Source: Clarireedia homoeocarpa (Eukaryota; Ascomycota; Leotiomycetes; Helotiales; Rutstroemiaceae). Taken from it: a stretch of DNA of 64,000 nt. The notes below the pieces were generated by a model that saw only the letters and a list, made by a program, of their open reading frames with translations, ran no database searches and was not told the DNA's origin. Position numbers and translations under genes: made by a program. Numbering within the stretch: position 1 is the stretch's first letter; every line of letters starts with the position of its first letter. The stretch spans positions 81,215-145,214 of the forward strand of contig LNKV01000029.1 of NCBI GenBank assembly GCA_001465935.1, written 5' to 3'. Positions 44,838 to 57,133 of the stretch are shown here, in pieces.

Positions 44838-45182
44838 ATGTCTGACACCAGCCCACCACCACCAAAAAGTCATTCGTCATGGGAAAGCGACTCCACGACA
44901 TCCGACAGCGAATCTAGCTCGAGCTCGAGCGCCGGAGGGCAGATTAACAGTGGCTCGCAACTTGGAAAAAAGACGCGTGTTAGTACTGACACAAATGTTG
45001 TGGACGAAGGGGGAGATACCGAGCTGGACGATGGATACGACTATAACTATGATGGGGGAGATGAGATGGGAGAAGATATCGATGACAGCACCGACTACGA
45101 TGAGTCCGATGCGGATGATGACGACGATGAGTCCGACGATGAGGATCCTTTTAAGTGGAGCTATCTCATGAGCAGAAATTGA
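44838..45182 (+). CDS. Small acidic low-complexity protein (hypothetical)
   Basis: A 114-codon ORF from ATG 44838 with good context (AAAAATGTC). The product is Ser-rich at first (SDTSPPPPKSHSSWESDS, then a run of Ser), then strongly acidic with repeated Asp/Glu (GDEMGEDIDDSTDYDESDADDDDDESDDEDP) and ends FKWSYLMSRN. Such acidic tails resemble nuclear chaperone-like or nucleolar proteins, but no domain is present. Codon composition differs from the AT-rich DNA that follows. Confidence 0.45.
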   Translation: MSDTSPPPPKSHSSWESDSTTSDSESSSSSSAGGQINSGSQLGKKTRVSTDTNVVDEGGDTELDDGYDYNYDGGDEMGEDIDDSTDYDESDADDDDDESDDEDPFKWSYLMSRN

Positions 45183-45289
45183 TACTTACACTTCTGACAC
45201 GTTGTCAGGTAGTTTCATTAAATTTTCCACTGAGGTTCAGAGTTGGGCACCCGGTGGAATATCCGGGGTATTTCTGGGTAAAGATATCT

Positions 45290-45470
45290 GGTTTTAGCTT
45301 GATATAATTAGTTTTAAAGCTCTATATAAATATAAAAGTGAGTAGATAAATATATTAAGAAAAAATAACGATATACTTTTTTCTTAAAATTTTATTATTT
45401 AATATATAAATTTATTATTATATAATCTTTATAATTATATTAAAAATTTATTTATAAAGTATATTTACTA
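45290..45470. other. AT-rich island
   Basis: About 180 bases made almost wholly of A and T (TTTATTATTTAATATATAAA and similar), sharply different from the flanks. Typical of RIP-mutated repeat remnants in ascomycete genomes. Confidence 0.7.
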
Positions 45471-45569
45471 GGGAATTGCGGTGCAATTAAGAGCAGCTTA
45501 CTTTTAGTGGGTGACGCTCCGCTGGCTCTCCGAGGGCCACTGCCGTGGAGGCAGACTATTTGTATACTG

Positions 45570-45690
45570 CTATTTGCTATGCTATTCGCCATGCCATTCG
45601 CCATGCCATTTGCGATGCCATTTGCGATGCTATTCGCCATGCCATTTGCTATGCCACTCGCGATGCCAAAGCTATAGCTAAGGGTATAGC
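45570..45690. repeat. 12-bp tandem repeat array (GCCATTYGCNAT)
   Basis: About ten units of a 12-bp motif GCCATTYGCNAT (e.g. GCCATTCGCCAT, GCCATTTGCGAT, GCTATTCGCCAT). All frames stay open, one giving (MANG/IANG)n peptides on the minus strand and AI(R/C)HAI on the plus, so ORFs here are artefacts of the 12-bp period. Confidence 0.9.
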
Positions 45691-46237
45691 TAATAGCCTA
45701 GCTAATAGTCGGTATTTAAACCTCTGTGTATTTGAACGTCAGTGATTGGTAGGAAAAAAACAGGTGTTATTACTAATCAGATACTTAGAATCGCGGGATA
45801 TATAGTCTATGCGGGCAAAATAAGAAGCAACCCTCAGAACCGGGGTCACGTGCACCGGCGTGAATGTTATACGCAGCACTTACTGTTACCGAGCACGCTA
45901 ACCGCACATATAAATCAGCACAGGAACGGATTCCTTACCCTTCCTCTTTTCTTCTCTTCATAGAATCGTCTATAGTTTAATCTGAACTTACGTTTCCAAG
46001 CTTCTTGAACGGAGACTCTTACGTTTTATATCTAATGAATTCTAAATATACGAATGTAACGTCAGGCTCAAACCCCCCACCGATAGTTCTATCGCGAAAC
46101 ACACGCGCCACGTCGTGGCTTGTGATTTGCACTTCGGGAGATTCGCGTTTTCTACTATCGTAACTCCACAAACACTTGTTCGATATTTCTCTTGACAATC
46201 CTTTTGCTAGGAAGGCTCTGTGGGGGGATTAGTAGCA

Positions 46238-47235
46238 ATGGCATCTCAGGCGATACACGAAGAGCATCAATATCTCGATCTTATCCGTGAGATCCTAGAC
46301 GTTGGTGAAAGACGACCAGACCGGTAAGTCAAGTCCGGACCACCATATAACATATGCGAGCGTTGATTCTCATACATCTCAGAACAGGGACCGGGACTCT
46401 GTCTATATTTGCACCGCGACCACTCAAATTCAAGCTCAACGACAATGGGCGACCGATCCTCCCTCTTCTTACGACGAAACGTGTGTTCACTCGTGCTATC
46501 ATTGCCGAGCTACTATGGTTCATTCAGGGCAACACATCATCCATCGCGCTGAGTGAGGCCGGGGTAAAAATCTGGGATGGCAATGGATCGCGCGAATTTC
46601 TAGATAGCAGAGGCTTGACACACCGTGAAGTTGGTGATCTTGGGCCAGTCTATGGCTTTCAATGGCGACACTTTGGGGCCGAATACAAAGACTCGTCAAC
46701 GGACTACACCGGTCAAGGCGTGGACCAATTGGCCGACATTATACACAAACTCAGAACAGATCCTTACGACCGCCGAATGATTCTCTCCGCTTGGAATCCT
46801 CGTGACTTGTCTATCATGGCGCTGCCACCTTGCCACATGTTTGCCCAATTCTACGTCTCATTCCCAGGACAGGCACCAGAGGGAAGTAGCGAGGGTAAAG
46901 TGAAGGGGTATCTTCATTGCCAGTTGTATCAGCGATCCTGTGATATGGGTCTTGGCGTACCATTCAACATCGCCAGCTATGCTCTCCTTTGCCATATGAT
47001 CGCTCATGTTTGTGATCTGATCCCTGGAAGTCTTACGCATGTCATGGGAGATGCGCATGTCTATCTCGATCATGTTGACGCTCTTCGCACACAATTAGAA
47101 CGTGAGCCACGGGCATTCCCAGACCTAGAAATCAAGCGCGAGAAAGGTGGAAGCATTGACGGTTGGAAGTTAGAGGATTTTGAGATTAAAGGGTATGAAC
47201 CTCATAAGTCAATTCCCATGAAAATGTCTGTCTAG
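46238..47235 (+). CDS. Thymidylate synthase
   Basis: Exon 1 46238-46323, intron 46324-46382, exon 2 46383-47235; 312 residues, normal for fungi. It makes dTMP from dUMP with 5,10-methylene-tetrahydrofolate. Motifs: DRTGTGTLSIFAP with the phosphate-binding Arg, LTTKRVFTRAIIAELLWFI, LGPVYGFQWRHFGAEY, DPYDRRMILSAWNP, ALPPCHMFAQFYV containing the nucleophile Cys179, LYQRSCDMGLGVPFNIASYALL and GDAHVYLDHVDALRTQL. All catalytic residues visible are intact. Yeast homologue is CDC21/TMP1. Flanked by gene-poor DNA on both sides. Confidence 0.96.
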
Positions 47236-49112
47236 CGAATAGTGTAGCTCGTCATTAATCTGGCACGTCCTCCTGTGACGACTCGTACCGACTGCACCTG
47301 AGTCGTACACGCAGCCATTGCATTAGCTATTGTATTTACCTAGCATGGATGCTACTTCGTCAAGGGCATCGCTAAGTATAGCCCTGGGAGCATTTGGTCA
47401 TATATGAAGCCCTTCTTCTTGTACATAGTTTAGTTCTGTAGTTCAATATTCTAAGGTCATTTAGCACTTTTATTAGTAGTCTTATCATATTATATTGAAC
47501 TCCCCTTGCTTTCGTATACGGTAAATCATATCGCCAGGAGTGGTATTTTAAAATACTCAACTGGAGAGGTGATTTGCGTACAAGTGTTTTACTGAGAGGT
47601 AATCAGCCCTTATTCTCACGATACCCTGTGGACTTCGAAAGTGTCCCGATACTTGTATCCTCAATTCTACAGGTTCCTAAGGCGGGTTATACGTATTGCT
47701 ACTAGAGAGGCGGTTATAGAAAGACTCGGCTGAAGGTTCTTTTGTACAGTCTCCCCGGGCCCTGAGGGGATCCCGTAAATAGCCGTACCAGGGTTGGCTA
47801 GCGGATCAGCATCAATATTTACCAATGGGCCGGCCGTATTTCCGAGTGGGGCAGACCATATCTCGCCACGGATTATCTGGCTCTGGTAACACAGTAGTGT
47901 ACTTAGGGAACGGCAGGGGCTAATCTATGAGCTTACACTCATGATATAAATCTACCGGGATGCGAATCACAGTGCATGTAACTTTGACTTTGTCCTGTCG
48001 ACTGGCTATCCTTGTCGAATGTTCCTGATTGAAGGGAAGCACGTCAGCGACAATATGGATGACTTCATCTGATAACTTGACAGCTATCCGAGAGAGGCAC
48101 AGCACATGCTCGGCAACCTGAGAGATATTCGCAAGCGATGTAATTTGTTCGCTCGATCCCTTCCCGTTGTCAACGTTGCAATGCGGCACTGAGAAATACT
48201 GCAAAGCAACTCCAGCTCGATCCGACCAAGCATCAATACTTCGCTACTTATCAAAGAATCATAACGTTGAAGCATTAACAGAACAAGTATCCGATTAGCG
48301 GCTTCTATATGCAGACAAGTGTACATTTCATATTCTAGAGGTAACCTGCCTCCGCAAGATGGAAAAACGCCTCCTGAATTTTCTCACTTGCGTGTGAGCC
48401 CATCGAGTCTTACCTTCCTGATTTAGATGATCATTATACTGTATATCGTGGGTGAAGCCTTTAATATTGATTGAAATACCCGGCGTTCTTTGAAGGCTGA
48501 AGTTTATTTGCATTACCCAACCCAAGAGACTTATTTATATAACCTACTTGATTGAAGCTTTCTCTACACGACGATATATGTTTTTTTTAGAGCCAAAGTA
48601 CCTTCGGACCTTCTTCTCCAACCTCTAGTTTCTCACCTTTGATTTCTCCCCGGCGAGCGGATGAATGACCACTGATAAGCAAACGAAAGCAGCTACACGG
48701 CGTTCCTCGTCGTATAATAACTCCATATTTGTTGGACCATGGCTTGAAGAAGCGGCTACAAGCAGCTTACCGAGGAAACTATAGGGTCCACATAAGGTCC
48801 TCTTGGAAGAATAGTCATTACTAGGGAATATGCTTACAAAGATCAGGATCCACAGTCAACGTCGTGTCAGCCATTCATGCGGACGTTTTTTCATGACCTA
48901 TTCAACCCAAAAGATGGTGAGAAAGCAAATCTTTTCCTTTGTTTGGGAACTAAAACCTCAAGCTACATTTATGTCACAGTGCGCGCTTCAGAATATCTTT
49001 CATACGTGCAAATTCTCCTTATTTTCTCGCTACGTATTTAATTATCCTACGTATTTACAGCGGTGATATGTCACCGTACCACTGCATTTGCACTCTCTAC
49101 AAGTTCCTCCTA
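47236..49112. other. Intergenic, nothing recognised
   Basis: About 1.9 kb. Minus ORFs of 80-94 residues (47920-48326) and a plus ORF (48830-49066) lack family features and start context. No repeat or RNA gene could be supported. Confidence 0.5.
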
Positions 49113-49709
49113 CTACTTCTTTTTCTCTCTCTTCTGATTTTTATATCCCTTATTCATTGACCCATCCAACTCAATATTGCCACGCATCTTAAGGTACGAA
49201 GCGATCTGCTCTGAAGTTCCATGTTGCTTAAGGTACGAAAGAACTTCTTCTTGTGTCCCAAATTCTATTACATTCGCCAGTGCATTTGCGGCTTCTGCTG
49301 CTATTATTTCCTCTTCTGACTTGGCACCTCTGGATTGATTCGAAGATTGGTAGTTGTTCGGTTTGTGTTTCTTGGGAGGGCGCTCGTTCCCGGAGGCGCT
49401 GGTGCTCCTTTTTCCAGAATCGCCACGCCTTATGCTTCTAACTGATAGATGAGTTAGATGTATTATGAATACAGGACACGAACTGCAACTTTGGCAAGTA
49501 AGGTCTATCTTTCGCGGCAAGCACGCAAACTGTGCAAGGATGGAGTAAAAGTGAACTTAATAGATATTTATTCTCAATCCCCACAAATAGCTGAATCGAA
49601 AACCACGTCTATAAGTTGCCTAAGTGTCTTATATATACTTCTATTTCCTCAAAAAATTCTAGAACAAGTTCCCTCACGTACCAACATTAGTCTTCCAGTA
49701 CGTAGGCAT
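49113..49709 (-). CDS. Small basic protein, probably nuclear (hypothetical)
   Basis: Proposed exons 49709-49682 and 49441-49113, joined by a GTACGT donor and ATCTATCAG acceptor; phases close to 118 residues. The first exon gives MPTYWKTNV, then RSIRRGDSGKRSTSASGNE and a nuclear-localisation-like RPPKKHKPNN, an amphipathic helical region (EEEIIAAEAANALANVI, EVLSYLKQHGTSEQIASYLK) and a basic tail NQKREKKK. The helical part is much more protein-like than neighbouring ORFs. Exon 1 and the 240-nt intron are conjectural. No family named. Confidence 0.45.
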
Positions 49710-50363
49710 GGTCTAGGCACTTATATTGACGAGACGGCTAAAAAGGGGGTCGCTGCATGACCTCGCGCTAACTTAATCGAGTATTTATAGGCCTCACGGT
49801 CAACTTCATGACCACTGTCACACCACAGCACAGCCTGCAAGGCTAAGTCGAGTATTAGCACTCAAGCACAGCAGGATTCTGTTGGTATGAGCAAAACAAT
49901 CTTCTGAATTTCGCGTGCCCCCTTAGAAGCCTATCGCTCTGTCTCAACTTTGAACTTTCAAGCCATGCAGCCAAATTAGAAGTCTTCGCTTCATTGCTGC
50001 AGGTTAAATTGGGGTACTGGTATTTCGATAGGCCATATTTAGAGGTGAACAATCAACAAGTCATACGATGTGATTGCGATGTTATTCAACTCGTCTAGCG
50101 TATAGATATTAAGATCAAAGAAAGAACTGCATAGGCTCTTGCAGCCTCCTTCTGTTTAGGTTACTAATTGTAACGGCGGCATATAATTAATTCACCACAC
50201 TCTTCCCCCCATCGCATCTGTCTCTTTCTCCCAGTACCTCAATATATCCCAATCTCATGATTAGAAATTAACGCACACGAACAAATCTTATTGCTCCGAC
50301 TTCTGACACTTATCTTTCTGCCTCCCCATTCCTGCCCGTTCTAACTAGATGAAACTGTCTATC
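49710..50363. other. Intergenic, no feature recognised
   Basis: About 650 bases, probably the promoter of the small basic gene on the minus strand and the 3' end of the next one. Nothing else visible. Confidence 0.45.
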
Positions 50364-50957
50364 CTAGATACTAAGTTCTTTAAAATTCTTAAATGACCTT
50401 ATCTGCTTCTTCTTAGGCCTAGGTATATCGTATCCCACCGGCGGTATCTGGTTATTGATTTTGCTCCACAGCCTCTCATCAGCAATTCGAAGGTTTCGGT
50501 CCTTCGTTTCGTGTATTGGAGATGAAGGCTTTGACTCTGAGCGAGCTCTTTTCCTCCCCCTTCCGTTTGGATTTGAAACGACTGATTCGCCTGCAGCAGA
50601 GAATCTTGAGTTTCTACCTTCACGATGACGTCTGCTACCATCTCCACGATGACGTCTGCTACCTCCACGGGATGTTTCTTCCTCGTTTAACCCTGGTCTG
50701 GGGTCAATGATCCATTTTTTCGCCATCGCTGTGATCAAGTCGAGATCCTCGTCAGTTCTAGTTTGTGATCGAGACCTGTCTTCCTTGGAGTTGTTCCTGC
50801 TGCCTCTCGCTGATTGGTTTCGTCTTTCCCTGTGAGTGCCGGTGGATGTTACATAATCACTCGGGTTTTCTATACTTTCCACCACGTCGCTGAGGTCGAT
50901 ATCAGAGCCAGAGTCATATTCATCGTGTCTGCTACTGGCTCTTCTGATACTAGGCAT
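50364..50957 (-). CDS. Arg/Ser-rich basic protein (hypothetical)
   Basis: Single exon of 197 residues from ATG 50957. Begins MPSIRRASSRHDEYDSGSD, has an acidic patch, then long Arg/Ser/Gly-rich stretches (RERRNQSARGSRNN, GGSRRHRGDGSRRHR) and RGRKRARSESKP as a probable nuclear localisation signal, with a more ordered end LRIADERLWSKINNQIPPVGYDI and RPKKKQIRSFKNF. Composition suggests an RNA- or DNA-associated nuclear protein. An 18-bp duplication in the DNA (GATGACGTCTGCTACC at about 50626 and 50650) encodes the repeated GGSRRHRG/GDGSRRHRE. No family recognised. Confidence 0.6.
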   Translation of the reverse strand: MPSIRRASSRHDEYDSGSDIDLSDVVESIENPSDYVTSTGTHRERRNQSARGSRNNSKEDRSRSQTRTDEDLDLITAMAKKWIIDPRPGLNEEETSRGGSRRHRGDGSRRHREGRNSRFSAAGESVVSNPNGRGRKRARSESKPSSPIHETKDRNLRIADERLWSKINNQIPPVGYDIPRPKKKQIRSFKNFKELSI

Positions 50958-51935
50958 TTTCGTGATTGCTGTTTTTCAGGACTGATCGTTAGTTTGGAGA
51001 AGACGGACGATTTCCTCTGACCTTCGAACAGGATGTTCAGGCTTTATCAGGCAAATAAAGAGAAATAAGACTACGCGCTGTGGCTGCAAATCTTCTATCA
51101 TAATGTTGGCTGCCACCAGCTTCGGCCTCCCTGGCCCGGTCAGATAAAGGCTTGATGCGGCCTTTAAAGGGTCTTCAATGATGATGTTTGAATATTTGAT
51201 ACTACACAGCCCCATGCAAATCAATGATAAAGACCGATATCGCGGCCTAATCATGCACAGCCGCGTAGAGACGAGGCCATGGATAAAATCGCATAAAGCT
51301 TTCGAGTACATGTTTAGCTGAGCTGGGAACATTTGCTGTGTTGATCAGCCAGATTCGCTCGCACTTGCATTGATGTGTTTGATTCAGTGGTGGGTGTTTC
51401 AGGACTCGAAGTATTATTCACACGGCGGCTACGATATAGAATAATCCCCCAAGAATTGACTACTAGAATTTCCGACTCCAATATGAGTGAACTGGAGCAG
51501 AAGCTAGCCCACTCCTCAGCAAAGAAAATTTCAGCACGGAACAAGAAGCGGGAAATTGGATGTCTGAGCACAAGAGATACAAAAGTACAAGTATAGTAGC
51601 AAAATAGCATCTATATTTCATACAAGAAGATAAGAGGATCGACTGCATATAGCGTTTACATGTAGCCATCGAAGAAGACGAAGAAGCACCAACCACGAAA
51701 GAACATATCATATAACGGAGTGAGTCCCTGAAATGTGCTAATCCAATCCTGAACTCCCACACCCAAACTTTTCCCAACAATGATATGTGTCTCCTACCCA
51801 TCAAAGTCGCCCTTCGGGAAATTTGCCCCAGTATACACCTTCATACAAACTCCCTAATTCATCCTTCATCAAGCACCTTCGAACTCACCCTCACGCTTGT
51901 CGCTCTCCAAACCCCTTCCCAACCCCTCGAACACC
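50958..51935. other. Intergenic, nothing firm
   Basis: About 980 bases. Minus-strand ORFs at 51332-50976 and 51804-51463 show no features. It should include the promoter of the Arg/Ser-rich gene and the 3' UTR of the Ser/Thr-rich gene. Confidence 0.45.
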
Positions 51936-53472
51936 CTACTTTATAAAAGGCTCCACCTTCTGCACCCCCTTATAAATGATCTTCGTTGTCTCCACAGGGC
52001 TTCCTCCTCCTCCCGTTGCCGTAGCTTTAGCCGTAGACGTAGCCGTACTCGATGGCTTCACTGCCGAAGAAGATTGACTGGAAGACGAAGGTTTCGTCAA
52101 AGATGAAGTAGAGGAGGAATGAGCAGGAATAGAAGTAGAAGATGCGTGAGCAGTAGTAGTGGAGTGGTTAGTTGGTCCCCCGAGCTGAGCGGATGTAGGG
52201 CTGGCAATGGCTTTCACACCCGAGCTGGAGAGGTGCAAACTGGATATAACGGCACTAGCACTAGCACTTTGCTTAACTCCACTAACGCTGGCAACTGAAG
52301 TGGCTGCATCTACGGTTGTATACACTCGCTGCGTGCTAGTGCTGCCAATAATCGTGGTTACGGAACCGGACGGATGGACACTGGTCCCAGAGGGATGGAT
52401 AGTCCGAGAACTAGGGGCGCCACTACGGGTTCTGCTTCCAGAGGGGCGGACGGTTTGAGAACTACGGACGCCGCTGCGTGTTCTGCTCCCAGAGGGGCGG
52501 AAGGCTTGAGAGCTGCGACGAGTGGAGAAACTAGCTGAGGCTGTACCGGAGGGATGGAATGTTGATTGTATGCCGGTTGGGAGACCGCTTCGAGATGTGG
52601 AATGTACGGTGCTAGTTGCGTCTGTAGGAGTTGAGCCTGCGGGTCCAGTCGGTAAACCGGCTAGTGTTGAGCTTTCGGTACAAGTTGTATCTACGGATAC
52701 CTCCGAACTCTCCGTGTGCACAACAGTAACCACAGACGCGGAATGTGTTACGAAAGACGTATGCACATTCGTCACCGCACTGGTACTTGTGAGTGTAGCG
52801 GGCGCTGGAAAGCCAGGAATACCGACGCCATTTGATATAGTTTCGATGAGGACAGCTGTTGCGGTTGCCGTTGTATCTCTCTCTTCTATGATATCATGGG
52901 AAGTGGAAGAAGGATAAAACTAAGATGGTGGGGGTTAGTTTTATTCGAGGGGAATGGAATGTGAATGGAAATGAGATTTTTAAAATCCGAGAAAAACATA
53001 CCTCAGCCCCTCCAGGCGATGATCGCAGGTTAATAAGTTGATCCCATCTTTCCTTAAGTTTGCGAATAGCGTCTATATGGGGTTTTGACTAGAACACATG
53101 ATTAGCACTACTCCACCGCAAATATCAATACCAGCCTGAAACCGAAGTCCACGCTGAAGTTAGAACCATTCAATATCATCTAAATCAAGAACCAAAACCA
53201 CCCAAATAAATACCGAAACTACTACATACAATAGGTACATGCGCAACCGGCCTCAACACCTCAGACAGCGTATTCACACTTCCAGCATCACTGCGTTTAG
53301 ATGGATGCACTGGAACAAGTTGCTCGATTGGAGCATTCGAGTTGAGCGGGAGAGCAGAGATCTACACTCTCTATTAGTATCTCGAATCGAATATCTAGTA
53401 GTAGTAGGAACATACGAGTGTAGGCAATGCAAACAGCAAAAGTCCTGCTGATTCTCCGGCTGTAAAACGCAT
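51936..53472 (-). CDS. Secreted Ser/Thr-rich (mucin-like) protein
   Basis: Minus-strand gene with several exons. ATG 53472 starts a signal peptide (MRFTAGESAGLLLFALPTLV) cut by an intron; later exons read ALPLNSNAPIEQLVPVHPSK, SVNTLSEVLRPVAHVPI, HIDAIRKLKERWDQLINLRS and then a long Ser/Thr/Pro-rich region. Within it an 18-residue unit, RPSGSRTRSG(V/A)(R/P)SS(Q/R)T, is repeated about 2.5 times (DNA about 52380-52510). The C-terminus ends VETTKIIYKGVQKVEPFIK without a hydrophobic GPI-addition tail. Composition and signal indicate a heavily O-mannosylated cell-wall or secreted protein. No domain family is recognised. Confidence 0.7.
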
Positions 53473-55212
53473 TTTTGAATCTCAGGAGCTGGAACGATTT
53501 GATTTGATAGCAAAAAAGTATAAGTGCAGTGAAGGAAGGGAAATGAAGTTCAGTGAAGTGAAATGTGATATTCAAAGAGACTAGCTCTATGGGCGGTTTA
53601 ACCGGCAAAACAATTTGGGAATCGAAAGCACAAAAAAAGAAGCCGATGGATAGATATCCAGAGAACGTGTAGTAAGTACGAATAGTAAGGAACGACTTTG
53701 CGAAAAGCAAGAAAAAGAAGAATGAGAGAAGGGAAGTTGTGACTTCAAAACCACTCTCACTGTGAAAGAGGAGAATACTCAGTTGCGAGTGAAAAAGAAG
53801 GAAGAGGAGCCAGTGCGATTTAGAGACGAGAGCTAGCTAATGTATACATTGTACATCTCACCAAACAAAAGAAACAGACAGGATAATTACATAAAACAAT
53901 CCTTACTCCTGGGATCAGAATCAGAATCGGAATCAATCACGTTGATTGTTCTGCATAGCATAGCATTAATTAAACAACTTTCATCTCCTCTCTTTTCACC
54001 CTCCTTCTCTGCCCTGTATGGGATTCTACAGAAACCTAGAGAGCTTTGTAAGTTAAGGTGAAAGGGGGAAACAGTAAAGTGTTTCATCTCCCTTGATGTG
54101 GCGTTCGCTAAACCAAGCTTACATAGCGAGGTGGGAATGTTTCTGGGCGGGGATTGGATGGATGGGAGATGTAGGATGATGGTGGGAGGAAGAAACGAGA
54201 GGGATTGAAACGCAATAGGATGTGATGGGATGGGATGAATAAACAGCTGGGCAGATAATTTCCCGCAAGGCTTTGTCCTGTCCTCTTGCGAATCGGGATG
54301 AATAGATACAGTAGGATCTTACGAATATGAGGTTTATGTCCGAGATGCCCCCACACCCCTGGCTCCCATCCTTTCGGTGGCTGTGCGGTGCTGAGGAGTA
54401 AACTGTCATTTAGAGTAAAATTGTTAATACTACACTGTACAGAAGCAACCTTATCCAGCTTGGCCTTTTCACCACCACCAAAAGAAAACCCCCCATACAA
54501 GGAACCATCATCATATGAAATAAAACTTCTCGGCTCACTTTCCCCGTTCGAACAAAAGAAACGTCTGCAGATCCGTTCATTCTCTATCTAGGTCGGCGCA
54601 GCCAGCCCCTCGAAGAAAAAGGAATATTTCTAGTTCCAGCTTACCTTTCTACTTTCGAGGAGGATGCCAAGGCGATCAACCAATCGCTCCATCCCACTAT
54701 ATCATCAACTATTTTATCCGTGGAATATATTCCAGACTGTGAAAAGTGCCTTCGAATTGAGATTTTTTCACCAAGAGAATAGGGTATAAGTAGTCAGAGA
54801 GAGCATATATGATCTAAAGTAAATAACACCTTTTGAATTCTCTAATCACACAGATTGCCATCTATGGAACTGCACATATCTGTCTATTCCGATACCATAG
54901 AGGATAGAAGTGAATGAAACAAATGCCAACAATATAGCTCATATTACTGCAACCACGACTGCTCTTCGATCTTGAAGCACAAACTAATCTAACTCTTAAC
55001 TATTTCGCACGTGCTTCCTTATAGATAGCAATAATAAGCCAAAAGGTCAACCTGACCTACCAAACGCCTGAAGATATTTCTCTAATGAACAAAAGAGACT
55101 CGTGTGATATGTGAGTTTCCACAACGCCGGTGCCTACCCGAAACAAAGGAAACAACAAAATAGCAAGAACTATTACACAATATATACTGCACTGTAATAT
55201 GTAATATGATAA
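53473..55212. other. Intergenic, one doubtful minus-strand ORF
   Basis: About 1.7 kb. A minus-strand ORF from ATG 54500 (MYGGFSFGGGEKAKLDKV..., ending at a donor-like GTAAG near 54323) has some protein-like character and could be the first exon of a small gene whose next exon ends near 53887, but no family or clear acceptor supports it. The rest is AT-rich, unremarkable. Confidence 0.35.
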
Positions 55213-57133
55213 CTACAAGCCAACCACCTCCTCGTCGACTAGAACATCTGGGTCATTCCCGACCACCCTTGACGGTGAATGATCTTCACTGAGGCTCTCG
55301 ATAGAAACTACTACATGTGAGCTAACAAGATTCATATATCTGTAAAGAAGAAAGGAGAAGAGAGGGAAAGGGAGGAAAAAAAAGGGAATGAACATACCAT
55401 TAGGTCTAATGAACCAACTCAGCGTAAAAGCCAACGCAAAACAACTCGTCAACACCAAAAAGACCGTCTGCGGAAACGTCCCCACAGTATGGGCATAGAT
55501 GAGATTGAAGATCGTCGGACAAACCACTCTCGCCAGCGCATGCAACAACCCCGTGGCCCCCAGCAACTGTCCCACATGATCTCGCGGAACATGTTTCGTC
55601 AACGCTGACTGCAGCATCGGCGAACCGACGCCACCCATCGAAGCCAAGATGCCCGAGCACACGAAAAGGTAATCTTTGCGGGCAAGAGTAAAGCCCAGGA
55701 ACCCCGCAACCTCCAGAAGCACGGAGAAGCGGATGACGGAGAGATCGATAGAGTCGGCACCGACGGCGCGTTCAGGGAGGGTGAAGCCAGATTCGCGGCG
55801 CTGACGGTTGCGCGGACGTGTTCGTACGATATAGTTGAAGATGGGGAGGAGGCAGACGAGGGCGAAGACCCGGGTTATGTTGACGGTGGAAACGTAGAAT
55901 GAGGTTTCAGCGGTGTCCCAGCCGAATTGGTAGCCGGAGTAGTAGATGACGACGGTCATGGACCCGATGGCGACACCGAATATGATTGTATCGACTGTTG
56001 CTAGCAGAATCAGGTTTGTTCGGACCTGTGTGCTAGCTTCTGCTCTAGATGGCCATAGAATTCTGAGTGGAGCTAGAGGATTGGATTTCCTCATTGCCCA
56101 AAGCCAAGTTTGACCATTAGCATGAAGGGTTTCCGCAGCGTATTTCTCACGCGCGAGGACCTGACGTTTTTGAATGAGAGACTCCGGTACTATGAATAAA
56201 AGGAAGGCGATGAAGAAAAAATGGATTCCAAGCGCAACGTAGAATATGACGACTAAATCCTTGTTTATTTTGAGGATAGCTGCTGCCATCAGCGGTCCTA
56301 TGGCGATACCACCAAATAAACATGCATGAAAGTAGGCGAATGATACTCCTCTCTTCGATGGCGGGGTACAATCCGCAGCATAGGCATGAGTCAGGGCCAT
56401 TCCAGCAGTGAAAGAGCCACATAATCCATCAAACACCGCACCAGCAAGTAGCCACTGATATGGCACCATATCTGGGAATTTACCAGCCAGAATTGTGATG
56501 ATTTCCGTCAATAACCCTCCCAAACTCGTGATAACCAAAATTCTTGTCCTACCATATCGATCCGACCAAGCGCCTAGCTTTGGCGACATTATAGCACTCA
56601 AGATTCCAGTTATGACAGTGATATACAGGACGAAACTTGTGCCTAGCGATTGGACTTCTGGAATGCGACATTGTGGATTTTCAGATCCGAGTACCACAGG
56701 TGCGAAAATAAATGATGGATCTTGGGCTGATCTTTCTGCGAGGTACGAGCGACAGACGAGAGCGAGGATTAAGTTGAGCTTGGGTACTGCGATACCACCG
56801 ACGGCGAGAGCGAATAAGAAGAAAGGCGTGAGAAGCCAGTAGACCTGTCAGAGAGCAAAGTCAGTATGCGCGACTGTTTTCGCAGATGGATGGTCAGACA
56901 GAAGGTTTATGCCACCAAGTCAACCCCGCGAAATCCGCATGTCCTTCCCATACTGGCTCTTCACTGCCTCCGGAATCATTTCTCAATGATGCAGCATTAT
57001 TCCCTAGCAACGGCGATCCTTCCGACGGAGCTCCCGAGTTGTAATTCCTCGCATGATTCTTCAAAGCCTCCCTCGCACCCCAATATTTCTGCCCTCCTCC
57101 ATCTCTTTCCTGCCCCGCAGATCCGTCGTTCAT
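55213..57133 (-). CDS. MFS transporter (drug:H+ antiporter-1/TetA-like)
   Basis: Exons 57133-56900 and 56844-55213 close to 621 residues. The cytosolic N-terminus (MNDGSAGQERDGGGQKYWG...SEGSPLLGN) precedes about 12 membrane helices. The loop 2-3 motif is SDRYGRTRILV (GxxxDRxGR type), and TM4-6 read ALTHAYAADCTPPSKRGVSF and FGGIAIGPLMAA. The central loop (RKSNPLAPLRILWPSRAEAS) separates two six-helix halves, and GSPMLQSALTKHVPRDHVGQLLG follows in the second half. This class resembles the tetracycline-resistance/HIAT1 group, commonly fungal plasma- or vacuolar-membrane exporters. The last part of the reading frame (from about 55390) may be an intron region; the C-terminal 60 residues are less certain. 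Substrate unknown. Confidence 0.88.

Larger units (their letters stand above)
45183..46237. other. AT-rich island, tandem repeat and thymidylate synthase promoter
   Basis: Holds an A+T island (45290-45470), a 12-bp tandem repeat array (45570-45690), and the upstream region of the thymidylate synthase gene (45960-46237). No exon found. The minus ORF at 45640-45452 and plus ORF at 45545-45745 derive from the repeat. Confidence 0.6.

Noticed and set aside
45452..45745. (MANG/IANG)n or AIRHAI peptide-coding ORFs
   Set aside because: Produced by a 12-bp repeat whose period is a multiple of three, so every frame is open.
53887..54500. Possible two-exon gene with a Gly-rich start (MYGGFSFGGGEK)
   Set aside because: No acceptor with matching phase and no family; kept only as a mention in the interval.
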